Counted from the first letter of the stretch, positions 24,401 through 55,814 are shown. The stretch is DNA of 64,000 nt from Pagrus major (GCF_040436345.1 NC_133230.1:16440197-16504196), one strand, 5' to 3'. Translations and numbers: made by a program. Notes: generated by a model not told the origin, from the sequence alone.

Positions 24401-25967
24401 ATACAAATACATATCCTCACGTTAATGATAGTATCTACGCTGCTGACTGAGTATGGGAGTAAAAATGTAACTCATTAACTAAAATGTCCGTCTGTTAATG
24501 TTCATGGCACTTTAAGAACAACTTCCTGTTATTACTTTGAGTCAACTGTGTAAAGTTTCACATCGCTGATAGACAAGAATCACAAGTCATTTTGGAAACA
24601 GTCAACTTTTCCACTTCCGAATAAACTGGTTAAACCAGGAATGTGTTTTAAACCCGTCTGATCACTCCTGGTAGTTTACAAGAAAGAATCTTTTTGTCTT
24701 TTCCGTCGTGTTTTCCTTCTTCCCTTTTCTTATCTTGTGTAGTTTCTTCTTCTATTTTTCTTCATATTATTATCTTTTCTTTTGCATTTACATTTATACT
24801 GGATTATACATTAAAGGGATAGTTCGGGTCCTTTGATGTGGTAGGCAGTAAGCAGAGCATTGTACTGCTGAAACCTAAAATAAGTCCTACCTAAAATATA
24901 TGTATCAGTTTAAGTGAACGCTATGTTTTGAACATTTTTGGCACTTAAACCAAACTTGCCGTTAAAAAGCCTTTTCCTCTGGCACTACATTTCCTCAACC
25001 GTACAACGTCCGTATTCCTACGCACAAGCAGAATGTAATGCCAAAGATAAAGGCTGTTTAACGGCAATTTAAAGCGCTAAAAATGTTAAATGATTGAGGT
25101 AAAACATTACAGTATACTGATAAACCAATGCAACAACACATAAGTTGGAGTTAGAAAGTTGGGAGGCACGACTACAGTGGAGTATCATGTAATTAAAGAT
25201 TTTATTTAATTATCTACACTGGTGATCAAAGGATTTGCCCGAGAGAATTAATAAAATATGATTCCACCAGGCCGACAGCGTCATCGTGTTCGTCATATTG
25301 CATTTAAATGCAAATTTATGTTGTTGACAGGCAGCTCCTCATTTGATCCCAAATCATTCCAGGATCTATATTAATATCATTTAACATATCTGCTATTCTC
25401 TCCATACCAACCACATTCAGAGACAGTTTGTGACGACTGTGGGCTCTGAAAAGTCTTCTCCGGCATAATCACAAGCTTGATGAGGGAAAATTACGACAAG
25501 TAAAAAAGCATCAATTAGGTTGTTAATCCAGATCCTTTGAATCGCCACGCACTTGACACAAAAACAGATGAAAGACTTGAAGGAGCTAAGCCTTCTAATG
25601 TTCCTGCTGAAAAGGGAGAGTGGGTGTGTGAGATGATGTGGGTAGTGATCAGATCTTTTTGTCTTCTTTTATCCAAATCAAGCTGATTATAAATCTACAT
25701 CAAACAGAAATAAAGATCTAAGTCTGAGTACTTCCCTCTCATCTGTAACATATTATTTGTGTTCTGTGCTGCAGGCTGATCTACTGGCTCTGCCTCTCTC
25801 TGGGCAGCACCATCAGGGGCCTCGGTTTCGGCCTCTCCTTCTTCCCCATACTGGTCATGCTGGGCGTCAACCTGTACTACGTCTGCTCGTCGGTCGGACA
25901 AGGGTCTGTTTTCGACGTCGAACAGCCCACGATGGCTCCTCCTCCCAAGCAGCGCTGGTGGGGTTGA
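20735..25967 (+). CDS. tmem79: Transmembrane protein 79 (mattrin), four coding exons
   Basis: Exons 20735-21437, 23113-23307, 23404-23626 and 25775-25967 join in phase (1, 1, 2) to give 437 residues; human TMEM79 is about 394. The first ~234 residues are a hydrophilic, very acidic cytosolic region with a poly-Glu run. The rest holds about five membrane segments: TLVAAGILFPLLVWGGYALL, a second spanning the exon 3/4 join (FFAIIPILLGVLVLGI), LALFLFFFLQLAVMATYV, LVPLLTIIFVFGRLIYWL, and LSFFPILVMLGVNLYYV. The membrane half and the Arg-Gly-rich TIRGLGFGLSFFP loop are typical of the family, which has a MAPEG-like fold. In mammals the protein acts in the trans-Golgi and lamellar-granule system of skin and promotes Frizzled receptor turnover. 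It lies next to mef2d, as in the human 1q22 region. Confidence 0.9.
21438..23112 (+). other. tmem79 intron 2
   Basis: Runs from gtgagt to cttcctcag. AT-rich, with no recognisable gene or repeat of note. Confidence 0.7.
23113..23307 (+). CDS. tmem79: tmem79 coding exon, first two membrane segments
   Basis: Starts after cctcag, completing a Tyr codon with the previous exon, then LCDDLCGDKLK. Ends CTCG|gtaaga, phase 1. It encodes the first membrane segment and the start of the second. Confidence 0.9.
23404..23626 (+). CDS. tmem79: tmem79 coding exon, middle membrane segments
   Basis: A short 96-bp intron separates it from the previous exon; the acceptor is ctctgcag. The exon reads GVLVLGIARLRYRALQP and ends at GGCAG|gtatgt, phase 2. 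The short intron happens to stay open in frame, but joining across it restores an unbroken membrane segment, so splicing is preferred over read-through. Confidence 0.9.
23627..25774 (+). other. tmem79 intron 4 with interspersed repeats
   Basis: Contains a possible 'CAGTGGTTCTCAAA'-type hAT-like left end at about 24189 (followed by GCGGGGCCCCC, right end not found) and the repeat at 24813-25090. No other gene is visible. Confidence 0.5.
24813..25090 (+). repeat. Foldback-type interspersed repeat, copy 1
   Basis: Begins GGGATAGTTCGGGTCCTTTG and contains GGCACTACATTTCCTCAACC followed by TACAACGTCCGTATTCCTAC. Both motifs recur in the block at 46905-47246, so this is a dispersed family. It has no coding capacity. 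Confidence 0.65.
25775..25967 (+). CDS. tmem79: tmem79 last coding exon
   Basis: Starts after gctgcag, completes an Arg codon, then LIYWLCLSLGSTIRGLGFG and a last hydrophobic segment. Ends ...KQRWWG and TGA at 25965-25967. Confidence 0.9.
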
Positions 25968-27344
25968 ATGGCGGAGGCGGCATTAAGAGACAAACAACTC
26001 TAAAGACTTTTTAATATCATAACACTTGGACAGACAACTTGGCTCGTTATCCTGGTTTCCTTTTAATTTGTAAGGTGGTAAAAGCAACTGCAGACACTTT
26101 GATCATCTGTTTACAGTCAAAAAATACAAATACAATACAAAAACTAATGATCAGCTGTCAAAAAAACTGCCAAAAATGACCAGTGTCTTTTTCTTCGGAG
26201 CAGCCAGTGCTAACTGTGATTACAAAAAAAATTGCCTTTCACAGTAAAACGCCTCCACAGTGAAAGCTTTTATTGTGAAGTAGCAGTAAAAATGTTTAGT
26301 TTACATTAGCAGTAGCTTAATACAGCTCTGACACAGTGTGAAGAAAGCAAACATCAGTGAGACGCATCCTTTCCTGTGAATCTCTTTATTCAGGTCCGGG
26401 ATTGGTGGACTGTTTCTATCAACTTACAACTGGTTCTGTTTCTGATTTACGACCGCTACTTCATATACAGATACCAATATTAGAAAGTAAAAAAGTCAGC
26501 TATCGTTATATCAGCCGACATACACACATTTTTTGTTTGTTTTTATCTTGACAAAGATATGTCACAGATGCAAAACATTTTTCTGTTTAACAACAAACTT
26601 TCTTGTCTAAAATGACACCAGTGCACTGAAACAGTAAAATTAACCTGAAATGTAAAAACTAAAAATGATCCCAAGCATCTTTTCCTGCATTTATAACCCT
26701 TAAAAACAAGTTTTTAGAGTTTTCCTATTGATGCATATCAGAAAACATATACACCGACACCGCTATATCTGTGACAAGCCAACAGATATATCTCTAGGGC
26801 TCTAACTACAGATTTAAAAATAGGATTTGATTTAATGAAAATCTCAAAGATTACAGCTTTAAGTGTTGTAGCTCAAATCTTCCTCTCTCATAAAACCAAG
26901 TAATCATATTGTAGATAAGAAAGGAAGCTGAAAAGGTTTCCATTAACATTCACACCTCCAAAGCTCTGCTTCAGTGTGTTTACTAACTTTACTGATCTTC
27001 CATTATGATTCAGTCTGCACCTTCCTCCGGTCTTAAGCTGATAAAATCTGTTTTGAGGCAAGAGTTCAATTACGTTCGGACACAATGACAGAAAGTGTAT
27101 TACTATGTTATTAACATTAAGATGAATTTTCCCATTTTTATATTGTTGTCACACAACTGGATCTTTTGGTAATCTTAAGACTGTATATTTATAAGTGAGA
27201 CTGTAAAATGCATCTTTGTTTTATTGATCAAAGGTTTGTTTTTCCTTGTTTACAGCAGCAGCACTCGTCGAGCTATTTGTGGATCTCTTTTCTTTCTTTT
27301 GAAGAATGTTTGTTCGTTTTAAGTGCACAAGTATTTAAAATAAA
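25968..27344 (+). other. Probable tmem79 3' UTR
   Basis: Non-coding sequence after the stop. A good candidate polyadenylation signal is AATAAA at 27339-27344; a second is at 27611-27616. No protein-like frame is present on either strand. Confidence 0.4.
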
Positions 27345-28014
27345 TCTCATTAATATTTGGGACTTTAAATGTGTTCAGCAAACGATTTGGATCCAAAAAA
27401 TTAATAATTATAATGTAAGTTGGAAATGTGGGTCCTCTGTGATCATGAGTCACAAGGCAAGTTTCAACAAGATCAAATAGTCGGTGCTCAATTTCAAAAC
27501 CTGAAAAAATGTGGCCCGTCTTGAACAAAAGCAAATGTGGGCAGGTTTTCTTTCCACAAAGGAACAAAGAAACAGCAGAGTCATAGTTGAAGTTGGCAGA
27601 CGGGGGGGGAAATAAACACCACAAAAATGCTGTGTAAAAACAAAAAGAAAGAAATCATTCAGCTCCCAGACTGAGCATTAGTGTCACAGAGTGAGGATCC
27701 ATTCATGTGTCCGTGCTGTTTGACAGGTTTACTCTTGAACAAACCCAAAATCTGGCCATACCCCACACCGTTAACCCCTTTCCACACTCGCTTTATGTTG
27801 ACCTTTAACAGACATCAGTATAACACCACCATGTTATATATGAATGAATAGATGTGACGCTTGTATTCTAAGTTATATAAAATAAAACAGCCTGTCATAA
27901 AAATAATCCAGTTAAATGCATTAAGTACAACTGGAACTATGTTATAAATATATGCATATCTCAAATACTTGAAAACATTAATTTCAAAGTTTGACAGTTA
28001 ATTTTGACAGTTAT

Positions 28015-28510
28015 CATTCCTGCAAACCACTGACTTTTTCGCAATTTTATGTGCAATAGGCTTCGTACCACATTTCCACAAAATGTCATATCACGATCAA
28101 GTTGTGTGTTTTATGACCTGATTTTCATGGGAGGGGGGGACAAGGCTGACAAGGCACTGACCGCAGTTCAAAATTTCAACATTTTGTAACTGACTGAACC
28201 TTCATCAACAACATTTGTAACTGTGAAACCACTGGATATTTTTAAGGGGACAGTTTACAACCTGGCTTGTGGCAACAAAAACATGATATTTTTGACAGAA
28301 AGTCAGAGCATCTCAGCTGCGTTTGTGTTGACAAAAAACAGATAAGTCAAATCATGATGTTTTCCTAACAATAACCAAGTGGTTTTGTGCCTTAACCTAA
28401 CCAGAACATAAGCAGAGCATTATCACGACAGAAAAACAGGAAACTGAACCTAAAGAAATCTTAAGTTTCAACATATCCGGGGTTAACAGAAACTTACATT
28501 ACCATCATAG
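28015..28510 (+). repeat. Interspersed repeat family R2, copy 1
   Basis: Shares an ordered series of motifs with 55815-56355: CAAACCACTGA, GGGAGGGG..., ACCACTGGATA, GTGGCAACAAAAAC, CCTTAACCTAACC followed by ATAAGCAGAGC, and AAAGAAA...TAAGTTTCAA. Order and spacing are kept, so the two are copies of one element. The type is not known and there is no coding capacity. Confidence 0.7.
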
Positions 28511-28719
28511 ATTCTGGCAATTAGATTGATTCACTGCAACAGTGAAAAAATCAAAAGTTGGTTTACTTTGGGGTTAAAATCACCAGATATTGATGAAGGT
28601 CTACACCGTCTTTATCAGCCTTTACCTCTCAAGTACTCACCTTACTCCACGTAGTTCAGGACTCCTAAAATTTGACATGCAAAACATTTTTATCATCTTA
28701 TTAAGTGATCCACTGTGAA

Positions 28720-28932
28720 AGATTAAACCACCAAGAAGTATTTCAAATACCTGAAATTACTACAAGAATAAATGCTACTTTCACATGAATGCATCAGTAA
28801 ACATAATCTGTTGTCAGAACCTTTTTTTCCCTAATACTTACATAGTTTCCTTTTGCTTTTATTGAGTATTTTCACGTAGTGGTAATGCTACTTTTATTTG
28901 AGAAAGACAACTGAATACTTCCTCCAACACTG
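28720..28932 (-). repeat. Decayed copy of the 7287/8028 repeat family
   Basis: On the minus strand it begins CAGTGTTGGAGGAAGTATTC followed by AATAAAAGTAG, resembling the ends at 7727 and 8028. The rest is more diverged. Confidence 0.45.
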
Positions 28933-29329
28933 TTTAAGATAAATGAGGGATCTTTGTCTTTTAAGCACTCAAGGTTTTGTTAGTTCCTTCCCAGTCGTTC
29001 ATTTTCCCCTGCTTTGCTCATTTTTACATGCGTCACTTGATATCAAACTTTTATGACGAGCCGACCTGTTACAACCTGTGAAAGAATCCCAGTGAACATG
29101 TCAACAAAAACTTCACTCGTATTAGAAAATGATACAACTTCCTGCATCTGCTGACTACCTTTCCATGCTGGCATCCTAAATAGGAACAGATAAAAGTATA
29201 ATTCTGAGCTCAGTGTGAAATAAATAGAAACATTTTCATTTGCAGAAGGACTGAGAGCCTTTTTGTACCTATTTTCTATTTTAAGACAGCGAACAACATA
29301 AACATTTGCTTCTTTATACCTCTGTCATT

Positions 29330-29510
29330 TCAGAATCCCAAACCCAAAGTTATTTAGTTTAATATCATAGAAGAAAACCAGAAAATCCTCACATCTGGGA
29401 AGCTGAAAAGAGTTAATTTTTGGCATTTTTAATCTAATAAAAGACTTGGCAACTATTTTTCAGTCATCAAAATAGTTGCCATTAAAGTTCTGTTAATGAA
29501 CTAATTCAGA
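29330..29510 (+). repeat. Fragment of 'GGGCTGCAACTAA' repeat family (R1)
   Basis: Contains AAACCCAAAGTTATTTAGTT, AAACCAGAAAATCCTCACAT and GAAGCTG stretches in the order seen in the other R1 copies of this window. The terminal sequences are worn away. Confidence 0.55.
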
Positions 29511-31416
29511 TTGTAATGTATAATAATAAAACAAAGAGTACATTTTTCTGCATAACAAAGTACATTTTTCTGATTAAACTCTCGAAACAGTTCATCTCAC
29601 TTGAGATCAGGAATGTTTCAGTACCAAGACCTTCATCACGGTTGTTATGGTGTCCTAAATACTTTTCGTTTACAGCATATAAAGAGTTAAAGTTGGCACA
29701 GATAGCAGTACCTGATGAAGATCTTTGTACTGAAACAATTTTAAAAATGTATTTGTGATCTCAAGTGAGATGAACAATGCAAGAGTTTTTGTTCTGATTT
29801 TGTCGGCCCTTGGTTTCTCCTACGTTTGCCCATCTGTGGATCCACAGGTGTGCAAACGTTTTGCTCTGTGAGGACTTTTCATAGTAAAATAGTATTTTAC
29901 GAGTAATGGAACTGGTATTGCTGCTTTTACTCAAATGCAGGATCTGAAAACACACAATTTTTATTAAAAGTAGTAAAAAAAAAAGAAGAAAAGTCAACAT
30001 CAGACACAAACAGAAGGTGTGATGTGTTTTTTTTTGCTATTGCATGAAATAGTTAAATCTCAGTATTAAACACTGCTGACTCGCTTACCTCGCAGGAGGT
30101 CATGAGAGCTCCTCTAAATTTAGTCGTCTAGTTATCACTGAATGTGTGAAATGAAGCTTCATCGCACGTGTTTGTAACTGTGACAAAGAGCAGAAGATGA
30201 AGAAGAAACAGACCAAATGAGAACAAACTCTCTGAAATGGATGGAGCTACACTTAGTTTCTAAAGATTTCTGGAGATTTTACTGACAAGAAACTGTCCTG
30301 ATTGGGGTTAATGAGTTATTTTAAAAGCAAGGTTTGCTTTGTCTCACAGTCTTTGATTTTCATGGCAGTTTAGAAAATAAACCAGACTCAAATTCATTTC
30401 ACTCAGTTTGTCTATTTAATATATAAAATACGGTAAAACATACGCAAAAAGGGTAAGGTCTCAAGGGACTTGGATACTTTGGTACAACAAACACTTTTTT
30501 TGTAAAAGCGGTATAGAATTTCAATAACATATCAGTGCATACTTTGTATATGAAAATATACACAAATTGTATATCATTCTCAAAAAAACAACAAAAAGAA
30601 ATATTTTCTTTACAACAAAAACCCAAAGCAGACTAGCTCAACACAATATATTAGCTATAAATTTCATCTTTAGTATTTCATATGCTACATTATTCTGAGT
30701 TGTTTTCAAACTCATTTGTGATGCATGTCCTGTATCATTACTGTACGTAACTTAAGTTTTGTTGTTACCTGTATCCCATGCATTTACATTTTTCAAATTT
30801 CATGATTTACTAATTTCAGTTGTTTCCCATTTTTATAAATATATTCTATATCTTAATTAAAATTGCAGCATTTAACTGGTATTTCCTTCGTTGCATTTGC
30901 TAATACCACAATAACTGATCGTGCAATTTTCAGCAAGTTGTTTAAAAAAAGGAAACCAGTACTATATGTTTATGATAAGGAAGATAAAATAAGAGAGAGA
31001 AAATAAAAACAGTTGACTATCCTACACAAAATAGCAATAAAATAAAAGCTCCATAATTATATCATCATAATAATAAGACAATGGAACTGTCACCAGCACA
31101 AATTAATCCAAAAATAGTGAGATTCTAAAAAACATTGTACACAACAAGTAACAGGGGTGCAGGTTTTCATTTCTCATATAGATTGTCATGTGACTACACT
31201 GCTAGATTGGACAGAGAACCTTTTTGTACATGAACGAACCTGCGTGAAGCAGAACGCTGAAGCCAATCGGTGTGGTGTCACATTTCAGTCAACCATCAGC
31301 GCCCACAAACACAAAAGAGTTTTCAAGGAAATTTTTTAAATGGAAACGACCGCGTGGAAAGAAGAGGAGATCATTAGCTCTGTTTGGAGGCTGGTACCGC
31401 TCATCAGTTGGATCTT

Positions 31417-32037
31417 ATAAAGGAATAGTTTCAACATTCTGGGAAAACACACACACTGGAGGAATCGTGGATGGAAATATGCATTAAATCACATTTTCTT
31501 TTGCCAGTTTTAAAAAAGTCTGTCTGCATGCGCTACAGTTGTGAGCCTTAGACTACGAAGCAGTGGTTATTCTACCATCTTTATAATTCAATAATTAATT
31601 GATTCAAGTATAGCCACAGCTGATAACGTTCAGCTACAATATTTATGAACTTGAAAATGTAGCAGGGATGGGTCATGATTTTCGATTATTCAAATCTCTG
31701 TTAAATTAGAAACGTTAGTCATGTGACTATGGTTTTGTCTGGAAAAATATTTTTTCCATTGTTTTAACCAGAAATTTCCGATTCCACCTTGTACTGTGTT
31801 ACCATGGGCCTTGGTAGACTTGCATTATTATTACCAGGCTCTGGTAAAACCCCTGTAGAGTGGTCTAAAAGTTCCCGGTGACTATCAAATAGCATTTTTT
31901 TCAAGTTCAACTTCCGTCACATCGTGCTGAGGCTGCAGCTGTAATACTTGAAATTTCAAAATATTGATCTTCTCTTCTCCCTCTAGGCAAGAAAGCGAAC
32001 AAGCGAGTTTCCCCAAAATGTCAAACTATTCCTTTAA
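31417..32037. mobile_element. MITE-like element with 25-bp inverted ends
   Basis: The left end AAAGGAATAGTTTCAACATT and the reverse complement of the right end, AAAGGAATAGTTTGACATTT, agree at nearly every place and continue with CTGGG / TGGGG. About 620 bp lie between the ends, with no coding capacity. It is probably within or just beyond the mef2d 3' UTR. Confidence 0.75.
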
Positions 32038-33390
32038 CCGTTTAAGGGGCAAATTTCTCCAACATGACTTTATTGAATGTGTTGGATGTTGAATTGTTTA
32101 TCAGGGATGATTGACAGAAGAAAAGCTACTCACCACGCTGTCGAACGAGGGACGGAGAAATCGCCTGATCATTAAAAACATCGACAACACGAGGATGTTT
32201 TTTCCGGACTATCGCCACAAACCCACAGTGCTGTGGGCTATGACTAATCGCACCAAGCATCATCAAATACGAGCAGCCGGGTCCACTTCCTCCACTCCAC
32301 CCACACTGACTTTAAAGTGTAGGATTGTCTAATCAGTCAACAACAACAGTCTGCGCTTTGAGCATCGTCTCAAGGAAAACAAAGGAGAAACTCTCTATTT
32401 GTAGGCTATAAACAACCTGTGTACACACACTCATACACAAAATTGAAATGGTTTCAGACAAAACTAGAAAACATACATTTGAACCACAAACACAGCACTT
32501 GGTAGCCAATTTCTTGACTTCATTTCAAAGTGAAAAAAAGGCATAATCTGTGTCTAACGTGGAAAAGATTTTACACGATTCTGTCAATCAAGGAAGTGTT
32601 TCACCTCTCAACTACACTACGAGTGAATGGCAGTGTCCTAGTCTGCTCATGTTCAGGTGGTTATGGATGACTTTGATCGTGGGTTTTTTAAAAATGTGTG
32701 GTAGGAGAATATGATGACACCACAACCAAGCAGGCCTCTGTGAGTGGGGGACAGAAAGTGCACACACCATCAACATTAGCATAAAATAGGTTTACTGAAA
32801 CGAGTCCGATACACCAGCACTACCTAGTGCGGCGTTAACCCCTGCACCGTAGCTCGAAACATATCAAATTCACACTCATATATGCAAACAGATCCACTGA
32901 GAATCAACACATTGCTTGTTTTTAGGGATACCTAGCAAAGTCTATGCAAATATATTCATATGTACATACACGTCGTTGAAGCCGAAAAGCTATTTTTACT
33001 TTGTCGCCAACTGAAGCGGTAGAAATATAGAAAATGTCTTTTTCCTTTCACTTTTTGAAACACGGCAAAGAGCTAAGGAGAGCTAGAGAGAGCTAAAGAG
33101 GACATCAAAGCTTTTGTATAAGGAGTGATTTTTATACAAAGTCAGAATTCCTACTTCTGGACGACTAACGGACCCTCAAAACAGATTTTTTTTCTTTTAA
33201 ATACCAACATATAAAGAACACTTGGACTGAAAGAACCAAATACTTCCCTACCCGACAAAATAAAAGCCACCAGAGGCTCAAAAAACTCTATGCATTTTAA
33301 CTGGATGGCATCTACTCCTGGTTAATAAGCTGAGTCGACTGGCTGGATTTCTGTTGCAACAATTTCCATCCGAGTTCCAGAGATGAGGTG

Positions 33391-33418
33391 AGACGCGACG
33401 GGACGGGACGGGACGGGA
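33391..33418. repeat. GACGG tandem repeat
   Basis: About five units of GACGG/GACGGGA in a GC-rich patch, in the presumed mef2d 3' UTR. Confidence 0.8.
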
Positions 33419-34325
33419 GGAGCGCCCGGTCCAAGGAGAGAGCGACGGCGATTTCAGAGCCTGAAGAGCATCGACAGTTTACTAGTTCTTGTTATTTCCG
33501 TGACAGTGCGAGTGATAATTCGTCAGTGTCCCTGCACCGTGTGCAAGAGGCATTTGGCATTTTGTTGTTGTCGCTGAAGAGAGGTCGATATTGGCACTCT
33601 GGCAAGGTCCTCGACTCCACAGCCACAGAGTGCCACCTGAGGGGCTGCAGCAGAAAGAACCGTATCCTCACCTAGAAGAGCCTGTTTGAGTCTGTTCACT
33701 CAGTGCCACATAGATGCTCAGTCCTCAAACTTTAAGTTATATCCAAAAGTGCAGTTTAGAGGTGACTTATGGAAGAATGGACAGCACACAATCCAGTTGG
33801 ATTTCAGCGAGCAGGAAGTGGTGAGTCTCATAATGTCGACAAGCCACCAATCACATTGTGAACAATGTAGCAGATGTAAATACATGAAGGTTATGCAGAA
33901 ACCACGTGAGAGATAAATGTTTTTGTGGTTTCGTCAGGTTGCAAAAAAGGTCCAACACCTCATTTCTACCAAAAGAAATTACTAATCAGGAGTCCATTCA
34001 AGCAAGAAGGCTTTAAAGATCTACTGTCCCTCTATATTCAAGGGCCTACCAGGGACAAAACACCCAGCTGAGCACGAAGCCATCCTTTCCTCAGTCGGAG
34101 CGTGAGCCCCGACGGAATTTAATTTTTTTATGTTTTGTTTTTTCTTGGCAAAGCCTCATTAGTCTGGGTGATGCAGCTGAGTTGTATAAATTTGGACAGA
34201 GGCAGATGTGTGATGATAGTGTCACATGGCAGTGGGGTCGGGGCAGTGGGGGTGTAAGGATGAATGTGGGTGCGTGTGTTGCGAGTGTCACCAAACGTCG
34301 CTGTGGGTGCAGAGAGGTGTCGCCT

Positions 34326-52415
<18,090 letters not shown>

Positions 52416-52727
52416 GATGCTTTGCAGGTGTGGAGACAAAAGTCACGGTCAGTCAAGTGGAGAAGTGCCTCTCAGAGGGTGAGAGAGGGAGTGCAGCCTT
52501 CGACCTCTTAGTACAGCCCAGCAACACTCAGACACAGTCATGCATCCGATCATTCACACGCACACACATTTCTCTGTCCAGATGTGGCGACGTCGTCGAC
52601 TCCTTTAACTGACGGGCTGTGAGGATGAAGAGTGGATGCTGTGGAGATGTGTGCTGTTGAGGAGTGGAGGTCCTCAGTTCATTGCTTGTTCAAAAGGGAC
52701 AAAAGTGACAAAACTTCCCCGCAGCTG
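52416..52727 (-). other. mef2d: mef2d 5' UTR part of exon 2
   Basis: Sequence between a minus-strand acceptor (ccttctcaccacag, then CAGCTGC) and the start codon. The acceptor is good but not unique, so the boundary is provisional. Confidence 0.45.
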
Positions 52728-54054
52728 CTGTGGTGAGAAGGACGTCAATCGTCTCCTGCATCAGACACAGAGAGAGACAGAAAAATTACTCAAACATCTC
52801 TCATGTCTCATCACATCAAAGGCGAGACGTGAGGGGGAACAAAATCAATATAATATTCTTATTGTGTGACAAAAAGAAAAGGACAATGCGATCCATGATG
52901 TTAAAGCAGATTCACTTGAGACCAACGAAAACAACAATGCCTTCTGATTATGAGGGCAGGGGGTACTCAAAGTACTTTGTACTAGAATCACAGATTAAAT
53001 GCACTTCCACTGTCTGCAACTGATCTTCATTTTCATTATCGAATAATCTTTAATTATTTTCCTGATTAATTGATTAATCCTTTTTATGGAGATTACAATA
53101 CAGAAAAGATGCTCAGGGTTATTTAAAATTATTAAATTCTCAGTGAAGTTTACCGTTTCAGTGCACTGATGTTATTTTACAAAATTAATTTTATTTTTAA
53201 ACTGTAAAACACCGCCCCTTATATATCTTAAGTGTTTGATAAACGCATTTGAGGGATCACCAGCGCAAAAATCCTGATCTGAACACCCTTACTGTCAATG
53301 GTGGAGCAGATGATGTCTTCTAACTACACAACACCCTCCAGCTACTAAAGACATTTGAAGACATCTCTTTGGGTAATCCATGCTAAACCTGATTCACTGA
53401 TTGATGAGATTAATAGATTATTAAATGCTTAAACCTAGACTTTACTGTGTGAGTCATCAGAAAAGAGGCAGCATGTTTTCTATGCACGCATGATACTTCA
53501 GTCCCTTTAGGGCCATTCACTGACTCAATGGCAAAAGTAAAAGTTGAGTTTTCCCTACGAGGCCCTTTAATCTGTATGGATTTTGTTCATGAAATAGAGT
53601 TAGACAAACACAAATGTCAAAACATTTTTGACTGAATGCCTCATTGTCAACAGAATGATTCTTTTTAATCACAGATGTTGGGAAACAATCCCAGGCTGAA
53701 TCACGTGGGTGTGATCACAGCACAGGTTAAGTGTTTATTTGCAGTCAAAAAGCTGTAAGGCACCAGAGGTGGTATATTAGTGACTAAAACAGCTTCACAC
53801 ACATCCTTGGAGGAAGTACTGGAGGTTGGCAAGTCATCTTTGTGTGCAGGCTGAGTCACTGCTTGGTTTCTTTATAACGGCCATAACCTGAAATCCACCC
53901 TACCATGAAGGACAGAGAGTAATGAATGAGAAATGAGAATAAAGAGCAAATGATGAGTAAAGCCTTCAAACTCTGCTACCTCTGCATGAGTTACAGATAT
54001 ATATTTGAGACCGAAGAAACTGCTTACTATCTCTTGTTACACACTTTCTGGGAT

Positions 54055-54460
54055 TATTTTCTCGATAAATCAATCAGTTCTCTGGTCTATTAAATGCCAG
54101 AAAATGGGTAAAAATGTCAATCAGTCATGTCCCAAATCCCAAAATGAGGTCTTTTGATTTGTCCACAACCTTAAGATATTCAGTTTCTTGTCATAGTGGG
54201 GTAAAAAAAAAAACAGAAAATATTCACATTGAAGGAGCAGGAGCAGGAGAATTTTGACTTTTTTTCTTTTAAAAAATTAGTCGAAATGATTCATTGGTTA
54301 GTAAAGAACTCAGACCAGAAACCAGAGTAAAGAAACCGGAAAATATTCACATTTAAATTGTGGGAATCTTAGGAAAATTAATCTAAAAAAGATTAATTTA
54401 TCAATCAAAATAGATAAATTCAAAAGTTGACAAGTAACTGATTCATCAACTTGCATCTCC
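54055..54460 (+). repeat. R1 repeat copy
   Basis: Contains TATTAAATGCCAGAAAATGG, CCACAACCTTAAGATATTCA and ACAGAAAATATTCACATTGA in family order. A second, partial AGAAAATATTCACATT section follows near 54336, so two fragments may be nested. Confidence 0.6.
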
Positions 54461-54964
54461 GATCAAATGATCAGTTCTTTCCAAAAAGTGTAGATAATTA
54501 AAAAATCTTAGAGAATCAGATGTACATAGACATTTAGAAATAAATCTACAGCAGCAGTAACAGTTAATCAAATGCTAGTCAGCAAGATATAATTATGCTG
54601 AAGTCACAGTTAACACTACGCAGCAAAGGGAAAGTGACTGTATATCTACACTTACAAACTGGTTACTTAATCTCTTTATAATTAATTAAAATTAACACTA
54701 ACAGCTGCACATATCCTTCCCAAGAGGAGAGCTTTAAATACGTCCACGGCTGTGATTTAAGTTTACAGTACGGCTGTACAGTCAATCATATAATAAGCAC
54801 AATTCTAGCTCCAACAGTTAATTAAAAGCGCTCAGGTCTGATGCTGATGCTTTACATTTAGGGTGGCTGCTCCGGTGCATTAAATCAAGCGCTACCTGGA
54901 GCTGAGAGGAATAGCTGATTTATTGCCAATCAAGTAAAGAAGAAGAAGAAGGAACTGGCAGCAA

Positions 54965-55241
54965 TTTAATAATTTATTAATCATTTCAGTCATTTTTCAA
55001 GCAAGAAAGCTAAACATGGCCTAGTTTCAGCTTCTCACGTGACAGTTTCTTGCTTTTCTTTTCTTTGTGATAGTAAACTGAACATCTTTGGCTCTTGGAC
55101 TGATAGATTAAACACGGACTTTGAAGAGAACATTATGAGTTCTGGGCATTATAATGGGCATTTTACTGTCAGAAAGATTAATTGATTACTCTAGAATAAA
55201 TCTGTCGCATTAATTGATGATGAACGGTTAGTTGCATCCCT
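54965..55241 (-). repeat. R1 repeat copy
   Basis: Ends GGTTAGTTGCATCCCT, the reverse of the family start, and holds CAGTCATTTTTCAAGCAAGA and ATAGTAAACTGAACATCTTT blocks. Confidence 0.65.
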
Positions 55242-55814
55242 ATTCATATGTGAATGTCATCGACTTGTCTGTTTTTTGTATCTCTGTGTTAAATATCTTT
55301 TATTAATCGAGAGGATTATGGACTGGTTTAACGGGGAAACCACACCTCTGAAGTGAAAAATGAGAGGTGCAAATGGTGAAAAGTGGCCATTAAAAAATCA
55401 CCTGAATAATAGATCAGAGAGTAACCGACAACAAACAAGTTTTTACTATCATTCCACATTTTTAGGATCTTCAACTCCAACTCACAATTTCAGGCCAAAC
55501 CTACATTTTCTGAATACAACACCATCCCTAAAACCCATTCTCCTTCTTACACATAGACTCAGCTCAGTGGCAATTGTGTTAACTTTTCCCTCCAGCCTTG
55601 ACCCTACATGTCCGTGCTTTCCTGGGGACTGTTGTTAGGCCAGACGGAAAAAATGAAAACGCCAGTGGAGTGCACATGGGGCCTCCACAAACCACATTTC
55701 AACACTTCAGAGACTGTCCAGCTTGAGAATTAATCAGAAGCTGTAATAAAATCCAGCATATTAGGTTCAACTAGGATCTGTCAGCCCACTCGCCAGGGTA
55801 AAATGTTGGCAGTT

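Larger units (their letters stand above)
27345..34325. other. Convergent 3' flank between tmem79 and mef2d
   Basis: Holds no recognisable coding sequence. The right-hand part, from 34325 down to perhaps 32069 or lower, is likely the mef2d 3' UTR. A minus-strand AATAAA lies at 32069-32074 and a minus-strand ATTAAA near 30415; neither can be shown to be used. Several interspersed repeats (28015-28510, 28720-28932, 29330-29510, 31417-32037) and a GACGG tandem at 33391-33418 are present. Confidence 0.45.
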
